From Hydrogenobacter thermophilus TK-6 (GTDB lineage Bacteria > Aquificota > Aquificia > Aquificales > Aquificaceae): a DNA stretch of 64,000 nucleotides. A program made the position numbers and the translations under genes. Below the pieces are notes generated by a model. It had not been told where the DNA came from. It saw nothing but the letters and a program-made list of their open reading frames with translations, and did not search any database. The stretch spans positions 310,001 to 374,000 of the forward strand of contig NC_013799.1 in NCBI RefSeq assembly GCF_000010785.1. The letters are read 5' to 3'. This document shows positions 7,576 through 17,834 of this stretch, piece after piece (position 1 is the stretch's first letter; each line of letters starts with the position of its first letter).

Positions 7576-8876
7576 TATGCTTCCTCTTCTACACGGATGA
7601 TGACTGGCTGTCCAACTATAATAGGGAGTTTCTTTATGTCCTCTATTGCCCTTTGCATGTTCTTCTCGTAAGCTTTGTGTGTGAGGATTACGAGGGGAAC
7701 TGTAGCTTCTCCTTCTCTCCTCGCCAACTTACAAACTTTTTCCTTCTGCAGGACACTTGCTATGCTTATGTTATAGTCCGCCAAAACTCTTGAAACACCT
7801 GCCAAAACACCCGGTTTATCAGGCACATCAAACCTTATATAATACCTACTGTAAAAGTTTTTGCCTATCCCTATGGGTTGATTCTCCCACTGGAACTCGT
7901 CATGATCTTTGCTACAGAAAAGTACCTTTTTGGCTATGTCTACTATATCAGATACCACGGAGGAAGCGGTGGGGTAAGACCCGGCACCTTTGCCGTAAAA
8001 CATGGTCTTTCCTACAAAATCACCTTCTATCATTATTGCATTGTAAACATCTGAAACTTTAGCCAAGGCATCCTCTGACCTTATGAAGGTAGGATGAACT
8101 CTTACCTCTATCTCTCCATCAGTTCTCTTGGATATGGCAAGGAGTTTTAGGGTATATCCAAGTTCCTTGCCCAGTTCCACATCAAGCAGGTCAAGATCCC
8201 TTATACCTTCCACATAAACATCTTCAAAAGGGACATATCTTCCAAAGGCTATCATGGAAAGTATGCATATTTTGTGAGCGGAATCCCATCCGTCTATATC
8301 AAGGGAGGGGTCAGCTTCTGCGTATCCCAGCTTTTGAGCAAGTTCAAGAGCATGAGAAAAATCCATATGGTCCTCAAGCATTCTGGTGAGTATATAATTG
8401 GTGGTACCGTTAAGGATACCGTATATGGTATTTATCCTGTTGGCAACAAGACCTTCTCTTAGTGCTTTCACTATGGGAATGCCACCTCCCACAGATGCTT
8501 CAAATCCTATGTATAATCCCTTTTCCTTTGCCTTCTTGAATATCTCAAAACCATCTTCCGCAAGAAGGCGCTTGTTGGCAGTAACCACATGCTTTCCCCT
8601 CTCCAAAGCTTCAAGTATCAGGCTTTTGGCAAAGGTTTTGCCTCCGACAAGCTCCACCACAATATCGCTTTCATTGATAACATCCATATAGTCATAGGTC
8701 CTAAGGTTTAAAGGCACCTCTATCTCTCTTGGTCTTTCCCAGTCCTTGTCCGCCACCTTGGTAAGCAGTATGTCTATGCCCGTCTTCTTCTTTATAATGT
8801 GTGCATTCTCCAAGAGGAGTTTTACCGTTCCAGTCCCTACAACACCGCAACCTACTATACCTATCCTTACCTTCAC
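7572..8876 (-). CDS. hom: Homoserine dehydrogenase with ACT domain
   Basis: A 434-residue protein of usual length. The NAD(P) motif GIVGCGVVGTGTV lies at residues 6-18. The signature GILNGTTNYIL (about 155-165) and the catalytic region with EADPSLDIDGWDSAHK (about 190-206) follow. A C-terminal ACT domain starts near YIRFDVPDKPGVLAGVSRVL (about 348). It reduces aspartate semialdehyde to homoserine for Met/Thr synthesis, and the ACT domain implies threonine feedback. The start is GTG with no clear ribosome-binding site; a TATAAT lies 6 bases before it. Confidence 0.95.
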   Translation of the reverse strand: MKVRIGIVGCGVVGTGTVKLLLENAHIIKKKTGIDILLTKVADKDWERPREIEVPLNLRTYDYMDVINESDIVVELVGGKTFAKSLILEALERGKHVVTANKRLLAEDGFEIFKKAKEKGLYIGFEASVGGGIPIVKALREGLVANRINTIYGILNGTTNYILTRMLEDHMDFSHALELAQKLGYAEADPSLDIDGWDSAHKICILSMIAFGRYVPFEDVYVEGIRDLDLLDVELGKELGYTLKLLAISKRTDGEIEVRVHPTFIRSEDALAKVSDVYNAIMIEGDFVGKTMFYGKGAGSYPTASSVVSDIVDIAKKVLFCSKDHDEFQWENQPIGIGKNFYSRYYIRFDVPDKPGVLAGVSRVLADYNISIASVLQKEKVCKLARREGEATVPLVILTHKAYEKNMQRAIEDIKKLPIIVGQPVIIRVEEEAY

Positions 8877-8882
8877 ACATCT

Positions 8883-8888
8883 ATTATA
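8883..8888 (-). promoter_or_regulatory. TATAAT box of hom, leaderless type
   Basis: On the minus strand TATAAT is followed by six bases and then the GTG start of hom. Transcription would begin at or next to the start codon. The box abuts the stop codon of the upstream protease gene, so it would be an internal promoter. No good -35 box is visible. Confidence 0.5.
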
Positions 8889-9755
8889 TCACTTCATTCC
8901 GTGCGTTTTGTAAGGCACAGGTATGTATTGCACAGAAGGCACCTGCGATCCCATCGGCTGCGGGAAAAGGTCCATCAGAGCATAAACTTCCTCAGGCACC
9001 TCCGTACTTACATTGAGTCCTATTTCTCTGAGTTTTTCAACGCTAAGAGGATAGTCATGAGTATACTTACCAGTGGCAAGCTCCTGAGCTATCCTCCTTG
9101 CTTTCTCCTCCTCCATACCATTGTTTTTCAAAAGATTCACCAGATAATCTATCATCTGGTCTATAGCCTTTTTAGCTACATCAGCCAGTATGAGAGTCTG
9201 ATCGTCTATCTCGTTCACATTTTTAAGCTCAAGTACCTTTAGTATTGATGCAGCAGGCATCTGCCCAAGCTGTGGGTCAACTGGTCCAAGCACCGCATTG
9301 TGGTCCATCACAATCTCATCGGCGGCAAGAGCTATAAGGGTACCACCAGACATGGCGTAATGGGGTACTATAACTCTCACAGGTGCCTTGTGTCTTGAGA
9401 GGGCATTAGCTATCTGAGTAGCAGCAAGAGCAAGACCTCCAGGTGTATGGATAATGAGGTCTATAGGCATGTCCTCAGGAGTCATTCTTATGGCTCTGAG
9501 CACCTGTTCCGAATCCTCTATGTTTATGTATCTGAATATAGGTACTCCCAGTAGAGCGAGGCTTTCCTGTCTGTGTATGAGGGTTATAACTCTGCTCCCC
9601 CGTTTTCTTTCAAGCTGCTCAATAATGGCTTCCCTTGCCCTACTCAGAAGGAACCTCCTCCACACGGGGATGATAAATAGGAATATGAGTAAGAAAAACC
9701 ACAGAAAGTTAAACATGTAAGCTATAGGATTTAAATAAGGCTGTGCTTGGTCCAT
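8889..9755 (-). CDS. Membrane-anchored Clp-fold serine protease (SDH/SppA-like)
   Basis: A 288-residue protein. One hydrophobic segment near the N terminus (about residues 12-35) anchors it. The crotonase/Clp-like fold follows: LIIHTPGGLALAATQIANAL (oxyanion glycines), then HYAMSGGTLIALAAD with the likely nucleophile Ser in MSGGT (about 139), and MDHNAVLGPVDPQLG. This matches the serine dehydrogenase proteinase family (PF01972), a membrane-bound relative of SppA. Substrates are unknown; membrane protein quality control is plausible. It is divergent from radA, and hom follows on the same strand. Confidence 0.82.
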   Translation of the reverse strand: MDQAQPYLNPIAYMFNFLWFFLLIFLFIIPVWRRFLLSRAREAIIEQLERKRGSRVITLIHRQESLALLGVPIFRYINIEDSEQVLRAIRMTPEDMPIDLIIHTPGGLALAATQIANALSRHKAPVRVIVPHYAMSGGTLIALAADEIVMDHNAVLGPVDPQLGQMPAASILKVLELKNVNEIDDQTLILADVAKKAIDQMIDYLVNLLKNNGMEEEKARRIAQELATGKYTHDYPLSVEKLREIGLNVSTEVPEEVYALMDLFPQPMGSQVPSVQYIPVPYKTHGMK

Positions 9756-9759
9756 GAGA

Positions 9760-9769
9760 TATAATTATA
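9760..9769. promoter_or_regulatory. Shared -10 region of the protease gene and radA
   Basis: TATAATTATA (9760-9769) reads as TATAAT on both strands. On the minus strand the box ends 8 bases before the protease ATG, with no ribosome-binding site between. On the plus strand radA starts 23 bases after the box. The two promoters cannot be occupied at the same time. Confidence 0.45.
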
Positions 9770-9788
9770 AGGATTAAATTTAAAACTG

Positions 9789-11117
9789 ATGAAAAGAGAA
9801 AGAACCCAGTTTGTATGTCAGGAGTGTGGATACTCCTCAGCCAAGTGGCTTGGTAAATGTCCCTCTTGCGGAAATTGGAACTCCTTTGTGGAGGAGAGCG
9901 AGCATGTGCTAATAAAGAGCTATAGAGAGAAACCCTCTGTGAGGTCTATATGTGAGTGGGAGCATGAAGGTCTGGAGAGGAAGAGTGTAGGTTTTGAAAA
10001 CTTTGATAGGGCAATTGGTGGAGGTATGGTTCCGGGTCAGGTAATGCTTCTGGCTGGGGAGCCAGGTATAGGCAAATCCACTCTGTTGCTTCAGGTATCC
10101 GACAGGTATGCTCAAAATTACGGAAGTGTACTTTATGTATCTGGGGAAGAGTCTGGCTCTCAGATAGCTGTAAGAGGGAGGAGGACGGGTGTTAAGAGCA
10201 AAGATGTGCTGGTGCTTCCAGAGACAAGACTGGAGGCTGTCCTTGATGTAGCGCAAGAATTAAACCCCCAGCTATTAGTTGTGGATTCTATCCAGACCCT
10301 CTATACGGAAAGTCTCTCTTCATCTCCAGGGTCTGTGTCTCAGGTAAGGGAGTGTGCCTTTAGGATAACTGAGTTTTGCAAATCAAGAGATATTCCCGTT
10401 TTTCTGGTCGGACAGATAACAAAGGAGGGCGACATAGCAGGACCTAAGGTGCTGGAACACTTGGTGGATACGGTACTTTACTTTGAAGGTGAGCGCTTCA
10501 ATTTTTACAGGATAGTGAAAGTGGTAAAAAATAGGTTTGGCTCCTCGGGGGAAGTGGCGGTTTTTAGGATGCTGGACAGAGGTTTAGAGGAGGTTCCAGA
10601 GCCTTCAGCCTTCTTTCTTCAGGAGAGGACCCAAAGCTGTGGAAGTGTGGTATTTCCTTATACAGAAGGTAGCAAGCCAGTACTGGTGGAGGTTCAGGCT
10701 CTTACCATACAAGCCCTTTACACAACACCTCAAAGAAGGTCGCAAGGTTACGATGTGAACAGATTATCCATAATACTTGCTGTGCTTGAAAAGGAGTGCA
10801 AGATATTTACCAGGGATAGGGATGTTTTTGTAAATGTGGTGGGTGGCATGCAGATAAGAGAGCCCGCAGCAGACCTTGCAGTTGCCCTTGCCATAATCTC
10901 ATCCATAAAGAACAAACCAATACCCGACATCGTAGCCTTTGGAGAAATAGGTTTATCTGGCGAACTGAGGGCGGTTCACTTTGCGGATGTTAGATTAAAA
11001 GAGGCAGCCAGATTTGGCTTTAGCCGTGCCTTCTTGCCCAAATCCATAAGTATTCCTGTGGAAGGGATGGAGGTTGTTGGGATAGCTCATCTAAGAGATG
11101 CCTTGGAAATTCTGTAA
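9789..11117 (+). CDS. radA: DNA repair protein RadA
   Basis: A 442-residue protein of canonical length. It opens with a C4 zinc finger (CQECGYSSAKWLGKCPSCG, residues 10-28). A RecA-like ATPase follows with Walker A GEPGIGKST (~85-93), the RadA signature KNRFGSSGEV (~245-254), and a C-terminal Lon-like domain (VGGMQIREPAADLAVALAI). RadA drives branch migration of recombination intermediates. The gene stands alone, and a TnpB-type element lies 3 bases past its stop codon. Confidence 0.96.
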   Translation: MKRERTQFVCQECGYSSAKWLGKCPSCGNWNSFVEESEHVLIKSYREKPSVRSICEWEHEGLERKSVGFENFDRAIGGGMVPGQVMLLAGEPGIGKSTLLLQVSDRYAQNYGSVLYVSGEESGSQIAVRGRRTGVKSKDVLVLPETRLEAVLDVAQELNPQLLVVDSIQTLYTESLSSSPGSVSQVRECAFRITEFCKSRDIPVFLVGQITKEGDIAGPKVLEHLVDTVLYFEGERFNFYRIVKVVKNRFGSSGEVAVFRMLDRGLEEVPEPSAFFLQERTQSCGSVVFPYTEGSKPVLVEVQALTIQALYTTPQRRSQGYDVNRLSIILAVLEKECKIFTRDRDVFVNVVGGMQIREPAADLAVALAIISSIKNKPIPDIVAFGEIGLSGELRAVHFADVRLKEAARFGFSRAFLPKSISIPVEGMEVVGIAHLRDALEIL

Positions 11118-11127
11118 TACAGCGTGT

Positions 11128-12666
11128 TTAAAAAATTCCAAAGTATTGATTAACAACACTTTGGACGCCCGCCCACGCTGACAGCGAGCTAACCTGACTT
11201 GCCACTCCCTTCCAATCCTTTGAGACTACTATCCGCCTCAAAGGAGAGAAGTCCCTTATAAAAGACTTCCCAAGAAGAGAGATGACCAGGGCTACCTTAA
11301 GAACTTGCCAGAAATGATAGGAACTAAGACTTGTTCCATACAGAGGTCTTAATCCCCTTTCTGGCTCACTCTTAAGGCTTTGACTTATCAAAGTAATCCA
11401 CTTCCTTATGCTTGATAGCTCTCTTTTTATGGCTTTTCTTTTATACTTGTTGGTTTCTTTATCATACCTTGCTTTAGTTTGCTCGTGCATCCCCTTTAGT
11501 CTCTCAAGACTGTAAGTTAAAAATTCTTTGTCTTTTAAAAGTTCTTTATAATTCTTTGGCGCTTTCTCTTTAAATCCTAAAGCTCTTCTTCCTATTACAT
11601 AAGCACCTGCTACATCTTTGGTTATGTTGTATATGGGACAGTACTTTAACGCTCCTATCACTGAAGTGTAAGCAGGATTTACCTGCAAGACTTGTATGCC
11701 ATTCCTTTTGGCAAGCGTTATTATCTTCTCTATCAAACCTTTATAAACCCAGCTATGTAGTCTTTTTCTAAGCTTTCCTTTTCCATCTCCTCTCTGTCCT
11801 TTATCTATTTTGTTTAACTTCTCTATCGCTATAGCCTTGCTTTTCTCTTTCGCCAGCTCTATTATTCTATGTGCTGTTTCCCACAGTATCTGCTTTATCT
11901 GGTTTCTGTCTTTGTTTAGTATCTCACTAAGAGTTATTTCTCCGTAAGAGTTCAGGTTTTCCTTTCTGTCTACTTCTGCATATGCTATGTGCAAAGGGCT
12001 GGCGTTTAGGTCTATGCTTAGCACTCCGCTTTCTTTTGTTATCCTCAGCTCAGGTAATTTCTCTTGGTAAGACACAAAAGCGTAAAACTCCCCATCTTTT
12101 AGCTTTATCTCTACTGTGTAAGGAAAGTATTCATTCGTGCTTTCTGCTTGTAATAATGAGCTTATAAAATTTATCCATTTGTCTTTTTCTCTTTTGACTG
12201 TCCTTTGCACTTTTGCGTATATCCACTCTCTACTGCCAACATTTATTTTCAGGTACAACTGAGTACCTTCAAGCTCAAACCTTACATTGTTATTCCCTTT
12301 AGCTCTTTTGTTGCCTACTGAGTAAAGGCTTTTCTAAAACAGCTCTCTTCCTCCAAATATAACCTTTCTTGGATTTTGGCTTCTTTCCAAGCAAGATAGC
12401 AAGATACTTTTAGCCTTTATAACTGCACTTTGTGAATACTTGGCGTTTAGTTTGAAGACTTCTTGTAGCTTTTTTGTGATGTTGTTGAAAGTGTCTAATG
12501 ACTTTGGGTTATTACTTTCCAGAAGTCTTTTGTATGCGTACCTTGTGGCAGACATTAGCACTCTCATAAGTTCAAGCAGTTTCTTTTTGTCTTCTTTAGG
12601 AGGTGCTAACTTACATTGAAGGGTTAGCATATGGAGTATTGTAAAACTAAACTTACTGTGCTTCAA
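11128..12666 (-). pseudogene. tnpB: TnpB-family RNA-guided nuclease gene, interrupted by an amber codon
   Basis: The frame reads continuously for 512 codons except for one TAG at 12334-12336 (codon 111), just after FGGRELF. Downstream the RuvC-like triad is intact: Asp219 (LSIDLN), Glu282 (IAIEKLN) and Asp351 (ITKDVAGAY). Between the second and third residues comes the subfamily signature VNPAYTSVIGALKY. The usual C4 zinc finger between them is missing, as in some TnpB-related lineages. Because the break is a single in-frame nonsense codon, the loss is recent or suppressed. A restart at the TTG at 12258 would make only the C-terminal 376 residues. Confidence 0.85.
11138..11164. repeat. Subterminal hairpin at the tnpB 3' end of the element
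   Basis: CCAAAGT (11138-11144) pairs with ACTTTGG (11158-11164), and inside it TTG pairs with CAA, leaving a five-base loop; 10 of 11 positions pair. The deleted copy keeps a hairpin of the same size at 42971-42996 with different bases in the stem. Such subterminal hairpins are typical of IS200/IS605 ends. Confidence 0.6.
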
Positions 12667-12733
12667 GCTCTTGGAGGCGTGTTAGCTTTCAAGCTGTTGA
12701 TATACAAGAATTTAAGGATTTTTAAACAGGCTC
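12633..12733 (+). repeat. 101-base end of the TnpB element, copy 1
   Basis: Aligned by eye, it differs from 43132-43232 at only two of 101 positions. It holds the tnpB start region and the outer end, finishing AAACAGGCTC. The near-identity shows that the two elements derive from one another recently. Confidence 0.9.
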
Positions 12734-12741
12734 TATGAAAC

Positions 12742-12770
12742 TTGACAGAAAGATTTTGAGACTGTATATT
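12742..12770 (+). promoter_or_regulatory. Sigma-70-type promoter of feoAB
   Basis: TTGACA (12742-12747), a 17-base spacer and TATATT (12765-12770). The expected transcript start is near 12777, about 22 bases before the feoA ATG, with AGGAGG at 12787-12792. The mobile element ends 8 bases upstream of the -35 box. Confidence 0.85.
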
Positions 12771-12798
12771 AATTCCATAACTTCTCAGGAGGTTGAAA

Positions 12799-13011
12799 AT
12801 GAACTTGGAAGAGGTAAAGGTGGGTGCAGAGGTTATGATACAGGATCTTATTGGAAAGGAAGAGGTGCTAAGAAGGGTGGAGGCAATGGGACTAAGGCGT
12901 GGAAGAAAAGTTGAGGTGCTTCAAAAGGTAGGTAGAGTTATACTTTTAAAACTTAATAACTCAAGGCTTGCAATAAGCAGAGATATTGCCAAAAACATAT
13001 TCGTAAAATGA
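12799..13011 (+). CDS. feoA: FeoA-domain ferrous iron transport protein
   Basis: The ATG at 12799 follows AGGAGG by 6 bases and gives 70 residues; a TTG two codons earlier is less likely. The sequence has the SH3-like FeoA pattern: RRVEAMGLRRGRKVEVLQKVG, described here as residues ~26-46, then VILLKLNNSRLAISRDIA. FeoA is a small cytosolic partner of FeoB in Fe(II) uptake. The gene overlaps feoB by 4 bases (ATGA). Confidence 0.9.
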   Translation: MNLEEVKVGAEVMIQDLIGKEEVLRRVEAMGLRRGRKVEVLQKVGRVILLKLNNSRLAISRDIAKNIFVK

Positions 13012-15068
13012 AGGTTTTAAAAAAAATCCTCAGGGTTGCCTTGGCGGGCAATCCCAATGTGGGTAAGACCAGCATACTTAACCACCTTGCTGGCACAACC
13101 CTTAAAGTGGGCAATTGGCCAGGTGTGACCGTTGAGAAGAGGGAGGGTAAAGCTACTTACAAAGATTACACGCTCATCTTGATAGACCTACCGGGTATAT
13201 ACACCTTAGAGCCTGTCTCTGAGGACGAGCTTATAGCTTACAGGTTTCTGACGGAGGAAAGCCCGGATGTTATCGTAAATGTGATTGAGACTCCCAACAT
13301 GGAGAGGGATCTCCTCCTGACAGCTCAGTTTCTTGAGCTTGGCATGCCCATGGTTATAGTCCTTAACATGATGGACGAAGCTCAGAAGTTGGGTATAGAG
13401 ATAGATACTCAAAGGCTTGAGGGGCTTTTGGGCATAAAGGTAGTAAAGACTAACGGAAGAACTGGTTTAGGGGTTAAGGAAATACTCAGTGCTGTGATAG
13501 AAACTTACGAAAAGGGAATAAAACCTAAGGAAGTTAGGTATTCGGAAGAGATGGAGAAGATTTTGGACGCTCTCAGAGAAGAGGCTTCAGAATCAAAGCA
13601 TCAGCTTATAAAAAAGCTTCTCTCTTATAGGGAGCATGCACAAAAGCTGGAGAGGCTTTATGGAAAGCCTGCCTACCATATAATAAGGGATAACAGATTT
13701 GCTTTTGTACACGGTCTATACAATGAGGTGGTAAAGAGAAAAGCCATAACCTCTATGGATATCACCTCCCTTTTGGACAAGTTTTTGCTTCATCCCTATC
13801 TTGGCATGACCATCTTCCTTTTAGTTATGTTTGCCCTCTTTAAGGTATCCTTTGACTTTTCAAAACCTTTTATGGACTGGCTGGATGGTTTTTTAAATGG
13901 CTTTGTTTCTCCCTTTGTAAGGATAGAGCTTGAAAAATTAGGTGTTGAAAACTGGGTAGTGAGATTCATTTCGGAGGCTCTTATAGGGGGGGTGGGTTTT
14001 GTTCTAACATTTACACCGCTGATAGCTACCATATATCTGCTTCTGTCCTTCCTTGAGTTTACCGGATACCTCCCAAGAATAGCTTTTCTGATGGACAGAT
14101 TCATGCACAGGCTTGGACTTCACGGTAAGAGCCTTATACCTCTGCTTTTGGGTTTTGGGTGTAATGTGCCAGCCATAGTGGCAACAAGAACTATGGAAAG
14201 CAGAAGGGATAAGCTCTTAGTTATAACTATGATACCTTTCATGAGCTGTCCTGCAAGGCTTGTGGTCTTTTCCTTCTTTGCTATCACCTTCTTTAGCCAT
14301 CCTGTCTTGGTAATATTCAGCCTTTATCTTTTAGGCATACTTGTAGCTTTTTTTACTGCTATACTTCTCAAAAAGGTGGCTTTCAAAGGTGGCCTTGATC
14401 ACTTTGTGATGGAGCTTCCACCCTATCGCCTGCCCACGCTGAAACTCCTTCTAAGAATAGTTTGGGTTTATCTTAAAGACTTCCTTTATAGAGCAGGTAC
14501 TCTCATATTTGCGGTGTCCGTGCTTATATGGCTGAGTTTAAACCTTCCACCAGGGGTAAAAACAACCCAAGATAGCCTCGCAGGAAGATTTGGAAAGCTC
14601 ATCACACCTATCTTTGAACCCATAGGCATAACGGATTGGAGGATTTCCACATCTTTGGTACCTGCATTTCTTGCAAGAGAGATAGTCCTTAGCTCTATGG
14701 CTACCATATACTCGGTAGAGAAGGAAGAGACTAAAGAGTTTTTGCCTCTGCAGGAAGCAAAGAAACAGGTTTATGCCCTGAAAGACGCTGCAGAAGAAGC
14801 TTTTTCTTCCCTCATTAATCCCCTACCAAAAACTTTTGAAGTTTCTGAAGAACACAACACCCTCAGAGCTGCCATAACAAAGAGCATGAGTGGAGCAAGC
14901 GCCTTGTCTTTTATGATATTCATTCTCATTTACACTTCCTGCTTAGGAACAGTAGCGGTCATGTGGAGGGAGGCAGGAAGAGGCTTTGCTTTGGGCTTTT
15001 TGATATACAGCTTTGTGATGGCTTGGATAGTAAGCTTTTTAGTTTACAGAATAGGGAGCTTGGTATGA
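13008..15068 (+). CDS. feoB: Ferrous iron transport GTPase FeoB
   Basis: A 686-residue protein. The G domain shows G1 GNPNVGKTS (~15-23), G2 at NWPGVTVE, G3 DLPGIY, and G4 NMMD. A helical GDI-like spacer (~180-250) is followed by a membrane part with the conserved gate motif LLGFGCNVPAIVATRTM (about 380-396) and a matching segment with SCPARL. The protein imports Fe(II). The start overlaps feoA, and the 3' end overlaps a tiny Cys-containing membrane gene by 4 bases. Confidence 0.97.
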   Translation: MKVLKKILRVALAGNPNVGKTSILNHLAGTTLKVGNWPGVTVEKREGKATYKDYTLILIDLPGIYTLEPVSEDELIAYRFLTEESPDVIVNVIETPNMERDLLLTAQFLELGMPMVIVLNMMDEAQKLGIEIDTQRLEGLLGIKVVKTNGRTGLGVKEILSAVIETYEKGIKPKEVRYSEEMEKILDALREEASESKHQLIKKLLSYREHAQKLERLYGKPAYHIIRDNRFAFVHGLYNEVVKRKAITSMDITSLLDKFLLHPYLGMTIFLLVMFALFKVSFDFSKPFMDWLDGFLNGFVSPFVRIELEKLGVENWVVRFISEALIGGVGFVLTFTPLIATIYLLLSFLEFTGYLPRIAFLMDRFMHRLGLHGKSLIPLLLGFGCNVPAIVATRTMESRRDKLLVITMIPFMSCPARLVVFSFFAITFFSHPVLVIFSLYLLGILVAFFTAILLKKVAFKGGLDHFVMELPPYRLPTLKLLLRIVWVYLKDFLYRAGTLIFAVSVLIWLSLNLPPGVKTTQDSLAGRFGKLITPIFEPIGITDWRISTSLVPAFLAREIVLSSMATIYSVEKEETKEFLPLQEAKKQVYALKDAAEEAFSSLINPLPKTFEVSEEHNTLRAAITKSMSGASALSFMIFILIYTSCLGTVAVMWREAGRGFALGFLIYSFVMAWIVSFLVYRIGSLV

Positions 15069-15160
15069 GTTGGATAAGCATAATTTTCTTACTCCTTTTA
15101 GTCTTTGTGCTGTTATTTCTCTGGAGAAGAAAAAGAAAGAGAAGCTGTTGTCAAGCTTAA
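15065..15160 (+). CDS. FeoB-associated small Cys-containing membrane peptide
   Basis: A 31-residue frame whose ATG overlaps the feoB stop (ATGA). It consists of a single hydrophobic helix (residues ~3-19), a basic stretch (RRKRKR) and a tail with two adjacent cysteines. Small FeoB-associated Cys-containing single-helix proteins (PF12669-like, or FeoC substitutes) are known behind feoB in many bacteria, and position and layout fit. Its action is unknown; metal handling at the cytoplasmic mouth of FeoB is a guess. The translational coupling and composition argue that it is real. Confidence 0.65.
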   Translation: MSWISIIFLLLLVFVLLFLWRRKRKRSCCQA

Positions 15161-15161
15161 A

Positions 15162-16346
15162 TTACCTCTTTATGCCTGCGGATAGTTCTGTAATTGGCAG
15201 TATTACGCTAAAGACTACAAAGGCAACAATGATACCTATGATAAGCATAGAGAGAGGCTCTGCAAATCTTATCCAAAAGCTTATTGTCCTCATGGCCTCT
15301 CTGTCATAGAGCTCCTCAATTAGGGATAGCATTCTTTCAAGTTCACCGCTCTTCTCACCTGTGCTTATAAGATTGACAAAGAGAGGGGGAAATAGATCAG
15401 TCCTTGTAAGTACCTCCGACAAGCTTTTGCCCTTAGCGAGTTCTTCTTCAATATTATTCAAGCTATTTCTCATGTAAGAGTTTGTAATGCTTCCCCTGCT
15501 CAAAGAGAGAGCTTTTGTGAGGGGTATGCCTGATGCAATACTCATACGCAAACTTCCCGCAAATCTTGAAAGGTTAAAGTAGTAAAAGACCTTTCCAAAA
15601 ACGGGGATTTTCAAAGAGATCTCGTGCAGCTTTTCTTTTCTCACAAACCTTTTCCCAAATACCATCAGAACTACAAAGGCAGGCAAAAGGTAAAAGAGGT
15701 AGCCTATTATTTTGGAGATAAAGAGCAAGACCTTTGTTATCAGAGGCAGATCCTTGCCAAAGCTTGCAAGTACAGTTGCTATTTTTGGTACCACAAACTT
15801 TACCACCACCAGCACCGATAAGATGCTTAAAACTATGACAAAAGCGGGATAAGTAAGAGAGGAAAAAATCCTTGACCTTATGTCTGAAATCCTTTGCAGA
15901 AAGTTCCCTGCTATGGCAAATATCTCTTCAAGGTTTTCGCCCCTCTCTGCGGTTTTGAGCATCTCTACCAGAAATTCTGGGAATATCTCAACCCTTTTGA
16001 AGGCTAAGTGGAGAGGTTCGCCCCTTTCTATTGCCTCCTTTATAGAGGCAATGGCGCTGGATATCTTTTTATCTTCTACCTGATGGGCAAGCATCTCAAG
16101 AGCCTTGGTGAGGTTTAACCCCGAGGATAAGAGCAGGGAGAGCTGTAAAAGTGCAAAGGAGAGGTCTTCATCGGAGGGCTTTCTCTTTATTAATTCTCTG
16201 CTCCATATACTCTTTTCCTTTTCAATCTTGATGGGCTTTATACCCTGAGAGACTAAGAGTCTGTAAGCGGTGCTCTGGTCTGGGGCTTCAATCTTACCCT
16301 TTCTAATATTTCCCTGCCTGTCTATACCTGTGTATAAGAGAGCCAT
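15162..16346 (-). CDS. Type II secretion / type IV pilus inner-membrane protein (GspF/PilC family)
   Basis: A 394-residue protein with two copies of the T2SSF domain (about residues 60-185 and 265-390). Each carries helical membrane segments, and glycine-rich signatures such as LLSSGLNLTKALEML and SIASGIPLTKALSL mark them. It starts MALLYTGIDRQGNIRKGKIEA, a typical family opening. It forms the inner-membrane platform for pilus or secretion assembly. It begins directly after the guaB stop, an unusual neighbour, and no other pilus genes are in the window. The choice between GspF and PilC is open. Confidence 0.9.
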   Translation of the reverse strand: MALLYTGIDRQGNIRKGKIEAPDQSTAYRLLVSQGIKPIKIEKEKSIWSRELIKRKPSDEDLSFALLQLSLLLSSGLNLTKALEMLAHQVEDKKISSAIASIKEAIERGEPLHLAFKRVEIFPEFLVEMLKTAERGENLEEIFAIAGNFLQRISDIRSRIFSSLTYPAFVIVLSILSVLVVVKFVVPKIATVLASFGKDLPLITKVLLFISKIIGYLFYLLPAFVVLMVFGKRFVRKEKLHEISLKIPVFGKVFYYFNLSRFAGSLRMSIASGIPLTKALSLSRGSITNSYMRNSLNNIEEELAKGKSLSEVLTRTDLFPPLFVNLISTGEKSGELERMLSLIEELYDREAMRTISFWIRFAEPLSMLIIGIIVAFVVFSVILPITELSAGIKR

Positions 16347-17825
<1,479 letters not shown>

Positions 17826-17834
17826 CTACCCAGA

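Larger units (their letters stand above)
11121..12733 (-). mobile_element. IS605-like element carrying only tnpB
   Basis: The outer ends share an inverted motif: the left end begins AGCGTGTTTAAAAAATTCC (plus strand) and the right end begins GAGCCTGTTTAAAAATCC (minus strand). The tnpB gene fills the interior and its stop codon lies inside the left motif. No tnpA is present, so transposition would need help in trans. No flanking direct repeat was found, consistent with the IS200/IS605 way of moving. A second, internally deleted copy lies at 42954-43232. Confidence 0.75.

Noticed and set aside
11121-12733. Target-site duplication around the TnpB element
   Set aside because: The flanking octamers (TGTAATAC and TATGAAAC) do not match, as expected for this family.
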